Assembly: GCA_034620365.1 (NCBI GenBank)
Contig: JAQGEQ010000192.1
Location: 2,847,001 to 2,911,000 of the forward strand
DNA length: 64,000 bases
DNA from: Pegea sp. RAD2-039
Taxonomy: Eukaryota; Chordata; Thaliacea; Salpida; Salpidae
Direction of reading: 5' to 3'
Shown here: piece by piece, positions 23,001-38,000 of the stretch
How the letters are laid out: each line of letters opens with the position of its first letter
How positions within the stretch are numbered: the stretch's first letter is position 1
The notes under the pieces: model-generated
Told to the model about the DNA's origin: nothing
What the model saw: the letters and a program-made list of their open reading frames with translations, nothing else
Database searches by the model: none
Position numbers and translations under genes: made by a program

Positions 23001-26000
23001 ATTTCTTTATGTATAATTCAAATATAGCCGATTCAATTGCAGATAATTTAGTATTTATTTAAATAATGCTTTAAGAAATATTTTATTCAAAAAACTCCTT
23101 TTTTTCATTTCTGCTGGTAATGAATATGTTTTGTATAAGTTTTACGGTCGTCATTATTTACTTTACTCTTTTCATAAATTACTTTCTAGAGGTAATACTA
23201 TTTGATTTTTAAGCATTTTCAAAGTATGTATCACCAATTTATTTTTCAGAAAGATTTTCTACTATAGAAAGTGAAATAAAGAACTTTTCTGTATCTGCAC
23301 AGGTGACTGAATATTATTGTTTAAAGTGAAAAATTAGAAAAAAAGTAAACAATTAGTAAATATTAAAAAGGTTATCGATCCAGTATTTAATTTTGCTTGA
23401 AGCAGCTTTAATTAGTAAAAATTGGATGTTTAATAGATCAAACGTTCAGGCATAAATTTATATAAGATTTAATTTTCATTATTATATTTTTCTAAATATA
23501 AAATTTGCTTTTCTTAGAAACAGACAATTTTTGAAATGAGTAGCCACCAGCAGAAATTAATCTCTAAAAAAAGAAACATTCCATTAAGTAAGTTGATGAA
23601 AATTTGAACAAACTTTTAATGCTTTATTTTTACCAATATTATTTACTATTTTATTAGAAGTTTATTAATGTATGATTAACCTCGAATAATAAAAGATTTA
23701 GTCAGCTTGTTGTTATAGCCACATCACTTCAAAGTTAGTTAAAAAGAAGTCAGTCTAAAAAGCATTTTGAAAGTAACGAAAGAAGGAACTTAAAAGATTT
23801 ATTGGAAGAAACAACAGTTTGATTAAAGTTTTTATTTTCTTGTTTCTGTAAAATTTCAGTTTAATTTGTAGAAAAGGCTTTTAAGTAAATATTTAAATGT
23901 CTAGGGTTTTAATCTTACTAAAATTATTAATCTAATTAAAATAGAATTGGTTGTAACTAAACTACAGCGTTTTACGTTTCGAGTTGTTTTGATGTGTTTC
24001 CTGCTTACAGTTTAGTTTATACAACTTTATTTCTGTATTGAGGTGTTTTACAAAGTTGAGATTTGTTTTTTTAGTAAAAAACTCAATCATCAACTTGTTA
24101 TAAAAAAATGATCCTTAAAAAATTAAAACAAAATCTAAAAACTGCTTTTGCTTTTGAATTATTTATGTTAAATAATAGAAGTTGTAATGAAGGTTTTTTA
24201 ACTTTTAAAAGTATTTGATAATATAAATTAAATTCTAATAAATTTACTAAATATTGAAATATTTTATATTTATGGAATATTTTAATTATATGAAATACCA
24301 ATTATAAACAGAAACAACTATTTCTAAACTTATTCTAGAAAACAAATTAATTACAAACTGGAGGCTAACATAAATTGTAATTTTAAGAAATCAATAAATG
24401 TCTTGAATTATATTTAAAAGAAAATGACTAAAATGCTTCCCGGCCAAATTAAAGCACTTATAAGCACCTGCTTTTAAAGTTTGATGCTTCTTTGAGATTT
24501 TGAAGCAATTCTATAAAGAAAGAACTGGTTGGAAATGTCAAGAATAATTTGTAGATGTGTTTGAATATAACTTTTAACCAGACTGTCAGGGTAGAACAAC
24601 CTCAGTTTTACAAAATACCGTTTCTTCTACTTTAGTATTTTTTTTGTAAATAGTTGTACGAATCAGTTAAGATAGAAGGGTTTACCATTTTCTTCATTTC
24701 AAATTTTCCGTCAAAATTTCAATCAAAACTTAAATATGTTTCTGTGATTATGTTTTAGCTGGTAGAAATATTTTTCAACAAAATTGATTTTGTATGTATA
24801 AAACAAAATATGTGAAAAGTTCTTTTTTAGATATTTTACTTTTCACAGTTTTTTGCCGAACTGAAGCCTTAAGCCTTTTTTATTCACTTTATTTTATTTG
24901 TTTAAACATCTTAGGTATCAAAATACTTGGAAATGCAAACACTTTAACTAGAACCTTTTTTCACTTTTGTCAAACTCCAGATTTTGTGCTTTCAATTTTT
25001 TTTTAGTTAAACATTTCTTTAAATATATTTTTTGATAGTTTTTCTTAAACAATTACTTTAGTTCAAAGAATTAATCATTTTGATAAATTTATAGCTTTAA
25101 TATTTTCAGTGCTTTTTGTAAAATGCTTTTCAAAAAATATTATTATTTGATAAAAAGGTTTTTGTAATACAAGCTTAAGAAAGAAAGGAAAAAGAAAACT
25201 TTTTTTTGTTTATAAAAATTTAATTTTAAATTAACAAATTATTATTGCGTCTTATAAGCTACAATAAAATTTTAATGTTTTATAAAATAGTGAGATTTTT
25301 CTGAGACGTTCAAGTGTTTAATGTAAACTATCACGTATATAGGATTTCTTTATTTTAAGGTGAACATGTTAAATGAATGAAATGCCAGGTGATTGAAAAT
25401 CAAATTTATAATGAGTATTTCTAATGTTAAAATATTTATTTTTGCAACTTTTTAAGCAATTTCTAAAATTAACCCTTAAAAATTATGCTAAATTTTATTA
25501 ACTAACATTAAGAGTTTATAGAAAATTCGAAATTAGAATCTTAATTACTCATCAAGTTAATCTTAAATAGAAAGAATGTTTAAGATTCTTGTTTTTATCA
25601 TTGTGGTATTTTATCTGCAGAAGGTTTTGGCTTAGTGTAATTATTGCCAAACTTTTTAGTTTATGGAATCCTTTGCTTTCTGCTTTGAGGTTCTACTTTG
25701 TGCATCTTTTTTACATTTTTCTTTCATTATTTGGCCGTTTTTGGACTATTTTAGGACCTTGAAACACTGCTAATAATATATATAAATTATATTCTAAAAT
25801 ATAAAAATTTCTAAGCAATATAAACTCACAAAACTGTTGTTAATAATTTCAATTAGTTTAATTCTATGTTTTATAAATATTCTTAAATCTCTCGTTTGAC
25901 AATCTTCAAATAAAAGAAATAACATTTCACAAGTATCAAAAAAATATATTTTTTCCAACTTTTAAAACTTGATCTTTTAAAAGGCGCATTCTAAATCTAT

Positions 26001-29000
26001 CTAAGAAAAATTATAATCTTTGAAAACACTAAATTTAGTTTATTGAATATTTCATTCGCTATTTGCTTTGAATATGTTATTTTTATCTTTCTAGTGAATT
26101 CTAATTTAAGTTTTTCTGCTTAAATCTTTAAACACATTTAATGTCTTTCAAACGAAGCCGACGTCAACAACTTGAAAACGTGAAAAATGCCGTGAACAAT
26201 TTCTCATTCAAACGAAATGAATTTAAAACTAAAGGTCGAACAACTTTTAGTTTTTTTCTGAGATCACTTTAAGTTAGATTTAATTTAATTTTATTCTAGT
26301 TAGTGTTTTCATTAATTTAAATTTCTTATTACCAGTCCATCAGATTTCACTAGAAATATTTACTTGAAAGTTAATTTTAGTAGATTAAATCAAATTGAAA
26401 GTTTAAACTCGAACCCAGGGTAAACCTTTTCATTTAATGTTTACTCAATTAATCAGCTGATCAAGGTTAATTAAGTTGCTCAAAGGCTCCTAGTTACAAT
26501 TGAGTTATCCATCAATAGCAGCAAACTTCAGTTAATATAATTTGTAGTCTATTTACTCAGTTTCATGATTCATCATTCATAGTTTGGTGAAGGAAGTGAC
26601 TAATTGGTTTGTTTAATGTTTCTTCTACAACTTTAATGCAAAACAATTATCAAGTTAATTATCAGAAATAGAAAGCTTAAAGCTATTTTTATTTAAGTTT
26701 TTACTACAATCAGCAAACTGATTTATGAAAGGTTTGTTTTAGATTTATCGCAGAATTTTTAAAAAGTTTAAAGTAATTAGTTTCAATGATTTTTTTTCTT
26801 TCAGGAACTCCAAAACGAAAGAAATTTGGATTGAGAAAACTTGAGGTGAGAGTTAATATAACTTTTGGGTTTATTTACTAGCTTAGCTTGTAAACAAAAT
26901 ACTACAGCTTTGAAGCTTGATGATTTTTCATTAAATTTTGTAATAAGCTTCAACCACCAACATCATCAGAATCAGATCTTTATCTAATGATACACAGAAT
27001 TAATTTCACAAACAAATTAAATGGGATATGAGCTTAGAATTAAGGTCATAGCGCTGAAAATTGTAGTATGAAATATTAATGTAAGTTGAAATAGAAAAAG
27101 CAAAAAATTTGTTTTGTTTGCAACCGTTTCAACCTTTTTTATTCTTTTTCTTACTTCTATAAGACAATTTTCTTTTTTTTCTTTATCTCTTGGCAATGTT
27201 TAACAAATATGAGAGAAGCTAAAAGAATATTTTTTTACCTTTTTGCCTTTTATTTGATCATGAAATTGATTCACTTGATCATTGTATATGGGTACATTTA
27301 AGTTATGTTTGAAGCTTGGTGTTTTTATTTTTTCTCAACTTGTTTGAAATTTTTGATTTAATTCTAAAATGAGTATTATAAGTCTGGCAACTTCTAGAAG
27401 AAGATCTTTCATAAAGCAAAGATGTAGTACTATGAGTCTTTCGGAGGCAAGTATCTTTTCTATCATCTGAAATTGAAAATTAACTTTTAATTGAAATCAA
27501 ACAATCAACATTTCAATCTTCCATAAACTGATTTCAACAAAATTTGTTTCAATTTTTAATCTTAAATTTTATTTTTACTCGATTCTTATTTTTCAAATCT
27601 AAAAGCTTCTGTAATATTTCGTCTTCTGATTGAGAGTTTATTCACTTGGAAATAATTGTTGTTAATCAGTTGGTCTTTTTCTCAGTCTTTATAAAACTAA
27701 ATTTTAAACATTTTAAAATATTAAAAATGAAACCATTTTGTTGATTATTATTCATAAAACTTATAAAAGATATAAGAAACGAAAAAATAATTTTCATTCT
27801 TACTTGTGAAGCTGCTGAGAAATAAATAGAACTTATATATTTTTTGATAAATTTTTAGAAATTTTTTTGAGTTTAGCAACAAATCGATTCTGGACTTTTA
27901 TGACGATATCTTTTACAAATCACTTTCATTTTAAAATGAAGTATTTAATCGTATGCTTTATTCTCAATCATCAAAGGACTATTTGTCGTTTTTAATCATT
28001 TTTCATTTTCTGATATCAATCACATCAATAATTAAGCAAATTTGATCAAAAAAAAAAGTTACTGAAATGTGAATTTGGACTTTTAACTTTGTTAAAACCC
28101 CTAATTTAAATTAATAATAAAACCTTAACAGGGGTATTAAAAGTCAACTAATTTCAATTCTTTTTGCTGAGTTAATTACTTTTAACCCTTCAACCTTTTA
28201 ATCAGGGAATTTACACGAATGTACATTTGGTATTTTTTCAGATGGAGGTCACAGACACTCACAAGATCTTTGTACATTTAAAGAATGGGGATAAGATGAT
28301 TTCCTGTGATTCAAATGGTAATGAATTTCTTAATCATTTTCAATAACGTTGACTAATTGATTGGTTTCAGTAGAACTTCCATAATTTATTTTCAAAATTA
28401 CTTCTAACTTAAACACAGATTCAAGTTTATTGAATTTTGGTGTCTTTTAAATCTAATCATATTTTTTTTCTTCATATTTTTAAATCATAGAGTTTAAAAT
28501 GCTAATATTTTTAGCTATATTATAATCAAGTTTTTTATCATTAATAGAAACTGATTAAATAGTTTCTATTTTATCTTGTACATATAAATTTATCAACAGA
28601 TTTATATCTTTTGCGAATCTTCGAAAATATTTTATTGTAATTTTCCTTTATCAAATAAATCAAACTTTTCGTTTGTTTAAAACCAGTTAAATTATTAAAA
28701 TAATTGAGATCAATAAAATACGTTAAAAAAACTATTTATCATGATTTAATTCAAGTCCCAAAAACTTCTATTTTTTATAAGCAAATTTTATCATTTTTAT
28801 TTTCCTGGTCTACTGCCAACACAACTAAACTATTAAATATTGAAAGAGTTTCACGTTGAAAGTTTAGATGTATTTGCAAGAAAAATATTTCAAGGAAAAT
28901 TCTAGTTTAAAGTAAGTGTTAAAAAATTGATGGGTGCTTTTTACTAAGCTATAATCATCTCTCATCTTAAGATGTCGTTTACTACCATTGATTTAGTTCT

Positions 29001-32000
29001 AAACTCTCGACAACCCCTTTCAAATAAACAGCAGTTTTTTGAAGCAGTTAATAGTTTTAGTCAACACAACAAAATAGTTGTAACGAAGCAGCTGGTTGCT
29101 TCCAATTATCGATTTTAGGTGTTTCAGTTCTTTTAACACAGGTAGGAATCTGAAACCTATTCCATAAATCAAGAAGCTTTCTTGTTGACTTGAAATTCAT
29201 CTTTAAAAACCAACACTTCATCAAATTCATCTTTAATATTCCTGTCAAATTATTTCTGTATTATTTACTTACTGAATCCGTGATTGTTTAACGATCCATT
29301 TTGTTCTTTTTGAAGCTTCTGTGTCTAAATGTTTTTAGATCTTCATCTAACCTTTCAAACCTTGTAAGGATTTGAAACAGCAAATATCTTTAAAAGAGTT
29401 ACTTTGTGAAAATGTCAAGCAAACATTTCAAATGCTTGCATTTATTCGAATTAATCTTCTTTTAAAGTTGAAACAAACAAATTTATTTTCTTTAACTAAA
29501 CTTTACTTTAGAGATTAATCAAGATTAAAATTTACAGGTAAAAGCGACCCCTACGTCAAGTTCAAATTAGGCGAATCAACAGTCTACAAGAGTCGTTGCT
29601 GTCCAAGCACCCTTCAGCCTAAATGGGACGAGCATTTCACTTTAACCCTGGACCCTTACAAGCAGCAGCTTTCTGTCCATGTCTATGATCGAGACCGCGG
29701 TTTTCGAGATGACTTTATGGGCTGGGCTATAATTGATACTCACCAATTGATTCAAGAAAAAGAAAAAGAGTTGAAGCTGTATCTTCGGAGTAAGTTGATA
29801 AGTAATGAGATGTTTCTAAAAAAAAAATTAAAAAATCGATAAGAACAAAAAGTCTGTAGAAATATTATGAACAATCTACTGAAAGTTGATTAGATGAAGC
29901 AAATAGAAATCTTGAAAAAAATCAACAAACTATTTTGAATTATAGGTTTAATTTGGGGACAATTTTTTAACAAAATTTAATTTTGAATTATTAGGGATTT
30001 AATCTTGATTAATTTAATTTGTATTTAACTTCCGTTTGTGAGCTTGTTATAATCTCCAATTAAATTACAGATTTTTAAGGATAGCGATAAAATTGCCGAA
30101 TATATTTCGATATATAAAATTTTATTCTTTTAATTCTAAATTATAACTTTCAAGAAATTCTTGGAAAATGTTAATCCAGAGAAATTTCTTTATCAGAAAA
30201 GTTGTTGATGATATTCTGTTTGTATAAACTTTTATACCTTTAGGCACTTATACCTTGTTACATTCATGTAAATTCAAGAAACTTTTTCATTTGTACAAAA
30301 ATTTCCAAAAAAATTGAATTTGTAAAATTCTGTGGCAACTTATTTATTTTTTTGAATTTATTTTCAGATCACAAATCTCTTTTAAATCTTAATGCTAGTG
30401 GAAGCAGTCAAGAAGATGAAGATGATTATGCAGCTGACATGGGATATATCAATCTAAATATTTCTATTGAAAATCTTCCCAATTGTGAAAACAATCCAAC
30501 AGTCTCTCACTTCGGCTCAAACAGCTCTCTCGTCAGTATTGAACGACAGACTACAATTGATGTAAGTTAGTTAAAGAAAAAAGGCATTTAAAAATTATCT
30601 TCAAAATCTGTTAACTTTTAGCAACTATATGACTAGTTGATAACAATTTCCACTAAATTCCATTCCATTTTACACAGATGTTGTATAATTTATTTTGAGA
30701 ATAATCCTACCTACTACTTTATCAACAAGATTTGAAAATGTAGTTAAAAACTTTCAGTAGTAAATATTGAAAATCTCGATGTTGCATTTGTCTAAAAATT
30801 ATAAATTAGTTTAGCTTAACTTATATTTTATTTATTTATATTGATTACTTACAAACCAACCTCTAAATATATGTTTATTATAAATAAAAACAAAAAGTTT
30901 TTGAACATTTTATTTTGTTAGAAATTGTCTTTTGAATTAGTTTAGAAATTAAAATTTGGTTTGAAATAAATAAATTAGACTTATTTCTAAAAATTCTTAA
31001 TTACTTTATACTATATCAGTTTTTTACTTTTAAAATTTGTTGACTAAAACCCTAAAAATCCATTACTACATGTTGCAACTCTAATCTTAGTAAATTCTTT
31101 AGGTATTGGCTGTGTTGTAGTAGAACTAACCAAAAAGGTGTTGTTGATAAATTAACCACAACCCTAATATGATAGAAAGAAAAAGTTTTTATGAATATTT
31201 AAACCTGAGTACATTTGTACATCAGTCAATTGGGAATATTTTATCTGTTTCCATCTATTTGTAGAATGAATTTAAAAAAAAAGGAAATATGGTTGTTACT
31301 AAACAAAGTTCTACTTGCAATTAATCGATTGAAAATTAAGAAATCATTTAAAGACTTTTATCTCTCACTTTCAAACTTAGAGATGTTAATAACTTTCCTA
31401 AAATAGTTTTTGAATATTCTCATTTTGTTCAACACACGAATAAATTAAATGAATAATTATAAATAGATAAGTTCCTTATTTTATTTGACTAAAACTAAAA
31501 TACTTTGAGTTTCTTTTAAGTAAATGTTTTCATTATTTTAAAATCAAATTCACATATGTCATATTTACTTGTTTTTGAGTCTTCATATTTCATTTAAATT
31601 TTTCAACGGTTGCATTATCTTTAAGTATTTTAAAGAATGAAAGAAGCTCAGTTGATTTTAAAAACATTAAAAAGTAATTGGTCAATTGAAATAGGATTAC
31701 TTCAAATTTGTTAAGTTTCTTTTATAGAGAAGTAACTTTGATTGGGTTATTAAACACGAAATATTTCTTACAACATTTTCTATACAATTGTTTGTATAAT
31801 ATCAAAAAAAAAATTAAAACTCAATTTAAATATATATAAATTATATATATAGATACATAAATTTTAAATTTAAATATCTCAAAAGTTTTCCCGACTATAA
31901 AATTGTCTTAAATAAAATATTTATGTATTTTTAGATATATACTATTTATATTTATTTATACATACTACTTCATATATTTTTAAAATAGAAATTTCACTTT

Positions 32001-35000
32001 AATAAATACATTTTGTTGCTTAAAGTTTTTTTCATTTCAAAAAATTAGAAATATTTTCTTATTTTGAAGATTATTTACTGCATCACATTTTCTACTTTCC
32101 ACTCTTCTTCGTTTGTTTACATTTCTTCAAATGTAGTTTAACCTTCTTCAAGCTAACAAGTCATGCTATGAATTACATTGGCTGCAATACTTTGGTTTTG
32201 TCTGCGCTCATAGATTTGATTTTAGTGGAAAACTAATTTCTTTATCCGATGTTTGGCAACATGGTGTGAAATGGGACAGTGACCTCGAGGTCAGCAGTCT
32301 TATACCATACTTTCCCTGTCCTAGACGACCTTGCTGCCAGGGTTGATGAGGCCCACCTACCTAGATTTACTACTAACAAATGTCGTCTGTTGTAAATATG
32401 TCTTTAAATACTGATGTTGGTAGGAAACAACTGAGAGTGTTGTTTGTGATGAAGTTAAACAACCAATCTCTAAAAGTCCGGATGATGAACGGAGAAGTTC
32501 AACTTTGACACACCAGTCTTCATCTGCTTCTATAAATGAGAGTAAAAGACCAACTCCAACTTTGAGGAAACGAACTGATACAAAAAGTACTCGAAAAGGT
32601 TGGTATGATTTGATTCAGTTTTTATTTAGAAGTCGAATAAAAAGAGAATATTCCTTTTCACAGAGTTCAATAACAAACTAATTAACATATTTCGAAAATA
32701 TTTATCATCATTTATCATCAAGTCATTTTATATGAACAATTTTGAAGACTTACATTCCATTTTTCATTATGAGTAGATTTCTTATAATCTTTGTTGATAG
32801 CAACAAACAAATTACATTTTTTTACATTTTCGTGAGTGTAAACTTTGATTTTTATCTGCTCTTCACGCTTATACCCCCAACAACTAAACGTCAGTTTAAT
32901 TTTCAGGACAAAAAAGAAAAAAATAATTTCATTTAAAATTTGAAGTAGAAAACTTTCAATTTAGTTTGACAGTGAACGGTTTTATTGTAAGAAACTGATT
33001 GAAAAATTAGTCAAAACTTAGTTTATATTTTACAGAATAGTATTAAATAGTTATTTCTAACAATACTTACAAGTTAGTGATTAAAATGAAAGTATTAAGT
33101 TACAACTTTAAGGAAAATCAATAAAAATTTTTGTCTAGTTTAAAATTAGTAAGTTTAAGCTGAAAGACAAATATTGAAACGATCAAATTGTATATCTGGT
33201 AAAGAATATTTATCTAAGCATCAATGTTTATAACCTGAATAAGCAGTTTCATTTAACAAATAATCATTTAAGTAGGCTTCAAAAGCTTTTTTTTAGCAAC
33301 AACTGTTGAAAACTGATTTAGAAAATTTACCTTCATGAGAATTTACATCAAAAAATTTGATAACAAATTTTGTCTGTTTTCGTTTTTTTTTACAACAACT
33401 TTGTTCTTTAAAATCTTGCTTGAAAGTTTAAATCTTTTTTAATTTCTCAAACATAAGAGGCGTTCTTAGGATTAGAAGGCAAACAAATTTTGTAACATTG
33501 GTTTTGAAACCGACAATTTCATCTTCAAAATGAAAGTTTCATTTCTTTAGAAGTGTTGCAACAAAACTAGAAACAGCTATGATATTTTGCTTTGACAAGT
33601 TCTACTACCAATAAACGTTTTTCTTCTTGCATAACAACTAAATATCAAATATTCGTCAACTTCCTTAAAGGCTGTTTGCAAAACTAATTTACTTTTACTT
33701 ATTGATGTATTAGGCCAGAAATTTCAACCACAGCAGGCTACTTTTTCGTTTCTTTTGAGGTTCTTAAGTTACTTTTTGAATTGATTTTTTTGCTTTATTC
33801 AAAAGAAAGTCTTTAATCACATTCTGATTAAAAAAATGAGCTCGTCTAAAAATAATTTCAAATACTGAATGAAAATATCTTTAGAAATTTTACAACTTGT
33901 CAATATTTGGTCAAGCCATTTAAATTTTGTTGTTTGGTTTAGTGTAAAGATAAAAACTTGAATCATGGTTTGAAGTTAAACATCAAATTGGCAACGAAAC
34001 AAACTTTTTTTTTAATTCGTAAAAATGTAAGTTAAATATAATGTAGCTTAGATACTAAAATTTTTGAAAATACTTTTTCTAGTTCATTAAATATTTCTTG
34101 AACTTTTAAATGGCTTGTAAACTTGATGATTACAGAATTTATGTTTGATCTGAACTAGTTGAGACATGGTGATGATTACTTTAGAGATTCTTCTTCTAAA
34201 ATTATTTTTTGTTTTATAAACACTGAAATTACAGCTAAAAAAGTAGAAAAAAGTGTTTCCCTTTCATATTTGACAAATACTTTGAACGTTTAATGCCAGG
34301 ACACCACAGTTCTTCCTTGGCAGTAGCAACAGTGTGTCTTGTATCTGGATATGATCTTCCTGCAAGAGATGCAAACGGATTTTCTGATCCTTATGTCAAA
34401 TTACAGCTGGGAAAATACAAGAGAAAGAGCAAGGTATCTTCATCCCAATCCCAAAGATTAAAATCTCGTTTCTAAAAATCAATTAATCTGTAATCGGATC
34501 TTCTTCATTTTTAAGATTTAATTTCGAACTTTAAAATCCAATTATTTCATTTGATCTGATCTTATATCTGCATCTTTAGACTTGCTACAAGACACTGAAT
34601 CCGGTATGGAAGGAGGAATATGTCTTAATGCTAGATAGTCCCGAAAGTTCAATTCTACAAATTGAAGTTTGGGATAAGGACTCTTTACGAAAAGATGATT
34701 TCATCGGGAAGTATGTTGAGCTAGTAAGAGCTCGGCGGTTTCAGTTGTTGATGTTTATAGAATCGAACAAGATGTATGGTCACTGGAGCGTGAAGTCACT
34801 CATCGCTTGACACTGAACTTGGTTGATGCAAGTGGAAGTCTGTGTCTTCTTGTAACTGTTCAGGATTGTGATCCGGAGCATCGTGATCTTACTCCCTATG
34901 ACTTGCAGTTACTGCGGAAACGATATGTCAGTCTCCTTTTGCTACGTTTTAATATTTATTTCGTTCGCTTATCTTTTTGTCATCATGTCTTAAACTCAAT

Positions 35001-38000
35001 TTTAACATTTTTTAAATTTTTTACGGAAACATTACAGCAGCCAGAAGTCACCCTAGAAGGGAACCCAGCCCCATAACGATTTTGTAGTTAACGTTTAAGT
35101 GCCCTTTTCGTTCGTGCCCCGCGTATCTCTAAATTCTATTATTTTTATTGGTGTTGCCCTGGTACTAAAAACTATTGATTAGTGATGGTGTCCCAAGATA
35201 TCGGTCCACATTACCTCTTATCTTCTCCTTTCTTCTAGACACTATCTGAATGTTGAATCATACAGGGTTTGTCACAAAGCTTCTTTCAGACATCAGTACA
35301 TCTACAGATGCAGCTTTAAAGATATTTTCTTCACTTGAGAGTAATCTCATAAACTTTTTTGATTGTTGATGATTAAAAATTGCAAAAATTAAACCCCCAA
35401 AAAAATGTTGTTAAAATCATCTGTTTGTCATTTCTAGGAAATCAACCAAACATTTAAAGATGTAAAAGATGTCGGATTTGCAGAAGTTCAAGTCATATCT
35501 GCATCTGGATTAAAATCCGCAGATTATTGTGGGAAGTCCGATCCATTCTGTATTGTGAAACTGTGTAATGGTCACGTGCACACTCACACTTGTTATAAAA
35601 CTCTTGATCCTATCTGGAATCGAACATTCACCTTGTCAGTATTTCATAAACATCTCAAATAAAGTTTGATTCAATCTTTCCAGCCCTATACTAGACATTC
35701 ATGATGCTTTTGAGTTCCTGGTTTACGATGCTGATCATTTAGAAGGTCGGGATTTTCTCGGTAGAATCTCTATTCCTATCCTGGAAGCAAAGAATGGAAG
35801 AAAAGAAACTTATAATTTGAAAAACTTTAAACTGAATGGAGATGCAAAAGGTTCGATTTCTGTTCAAATTAATTACATCTACAACCCGGTTAGTTTTTAT
35901 CAAAAATATTTCTTTTGAAAATATTGAAATCATAATCGGATTTCAGTTAAGAGCTGCATTAAGGACTTTTAAACCAAAAGAAGAGGATTTAATGGAAGAA
36001 AGCATCAAGTTCAAGAAGACTAAGCTCTCAAATAACTTTCAACGAGTTTGGAAACTTGTTCAAAGTATTATTTTTGCAGCTCAATTTTTCAAATCTCTTT
36101 TTACCTGGGAATCCCCTAAACGAAGCCTTATTGCATTTGTGGTGAGTTTGAAAATTAATTAAAAAAGTTTTTTGATTCTACAGCTTTTTACATGATGATA
36201 AACTTAAAAGAAATTGTTTCATGTCCCAAATTATCATCTAACTTCTTCCATTCATGTCTTAAAATTAAATTAATATGAAACTAAAAGCTTTGAACTATAA
36301 CAAGTAACTAAGACTATCAGTTAATTATCGGTAATAAACTTCACTTTTTAACGTTTTTTAAGTAAAAGATTTTGTGGATCTTGGCAATAATGTTTGCAAC
36401 CAATGTAAAAAACTTCTTTATATGCAAGTTGGTAGATTATTTAAAGCTGTTTGTTTTAAAAATCTAATTATTCAAAGTTTATTTAACATTTGTTCAATTG
36501 AAATATTTAAAAAGTTAATTTCTAAATCATTAGAAACTAGAATAGTTTGAAAAATTGAATGTTTCAAGAATTTATTATTTTGTGATATTTTCATAAAAAT
36601 TGAATATTATAAATTTCTAAACTAATTGGAAAGATTTAAAATAGAAATTAACCAGAATAACTCTTACAGCTAATTATTTATAAAAAAGTATTTTTTTATG
36701 ATCAAACGAAATTATTTGCTTAAAGTTTTTCTTTTATACCAAATATTTTAAATTTAATTTTGTGTAGAAATATTTAACAAACTTTTTTTGGGGAAAATTT
36801 TCATTTGAAAATAAAAGTGAAGAATTAAAACACTTTCCAAAAAATCTATTTATCACAAATAAAGTATTATTTGAAAAAAAAAACTTTCTTATCCTGTTTT
36901 TTGAATGAAATAGTTTATAGGTGTTTTGTTTCATCTCTTTTTTTTAAATCAAATAATGTCTTTCAATTTTCAAAAAGTTCTTTTATAAATTTTCACATTT
37001 TTAAATCTATCATTTTTTGTGGTTGAAACAATTTTTTGAATGACTTTTATTAAAAAAGGTTTCTAATAAATAAATACAAAAAATTTTTCTGTTATAATTA
37101 CTTATATAACAAAAAATATCTCAACAGAGTCATTTTAATAAACTTCAAGATTCGATTTAAATTTCTTTGAATCTGATTAAAAATTCGAATCAATTTCTTG
37201 CAGGCTTTTGTCATGATTGTCTGGAATTTTGAGATCTATATGTTTCCAATAACTCTTCTATTGTTATTCTTCAAAAATTACTATGACATTCACATCAGAA
37301 AATCAAGATTAACTCCATCAGAAGCCCTGATAAAAGCATCCGGAGGTTCCGGGTAAACTTGATGACTAATTTTGTTTATGTAAAATTTTTAAATGATCTT
37401 TTCAAATTGAAGCAGTGAGGATGATGAAGATGATGACAAGCAATCGTTTCGTCAAAAAATTAATGCAATTCAGGAAGTATTAACAGAAGTTCAAAATATT
37501 CTTGATATGATTGCTTCATTTGGAGAACGTTGTCACAAGTAAGACACAAAATTATTTCGTGTTCAATAAAACCTAAATCTTAATTAATATTTCTGTATTC
37601 AAAATATATTTGAAACCCTAAATCATTTTCGATTTTTTTCAGCCAATGTTTTGATAGATTAGATTTAAAACAAAACTTTTTACAATAAAATAATTGGAAA
37701 CTCTGTTACATATCGGAAACTAGTTTAGTTTTGTGAAATATCTTAAAAGAAAAATCAAAAAATTTCATTTTAATCTACATCAGAAAAAATAGACTTTCTC
37801 GGCAAATAAATTATTTTTAATTATTTTTAGCGCTGTCACTTGGAGTGTCCCTTATTTGGGGTGGCTGGCAGTCATTGTTGTGTTTCTCGCTTCTCTTATT
37901 CTATACTTTGTTCCTTTTCGTTTGGTTGTACTTCTTTGGGGTATAAACAAATTCACCAAAAGATTACGGAATCCAAATTATGTGGATAACAACGAACTGT

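Noticed and set aside
26400-26425. CTCGAACCCAGGG, similar to a tRNA B box
   Set aside because: No A box at the right distance and no SINE body beside it.
34571-34810. Reading C2B straight through to a stop at 34808 (protein ending in SLIA)
   Set aside because: The conserved MCTP sequence resumes in another frame right after, so the straight reading is not the protein.
35034-35225. Less AT-rich patch in the MCTP intron before the C2C exon
   Set aside because: No open frame in phase with the neighbours and no match to the other repeats in the window; could be an old repeat but unsupported.
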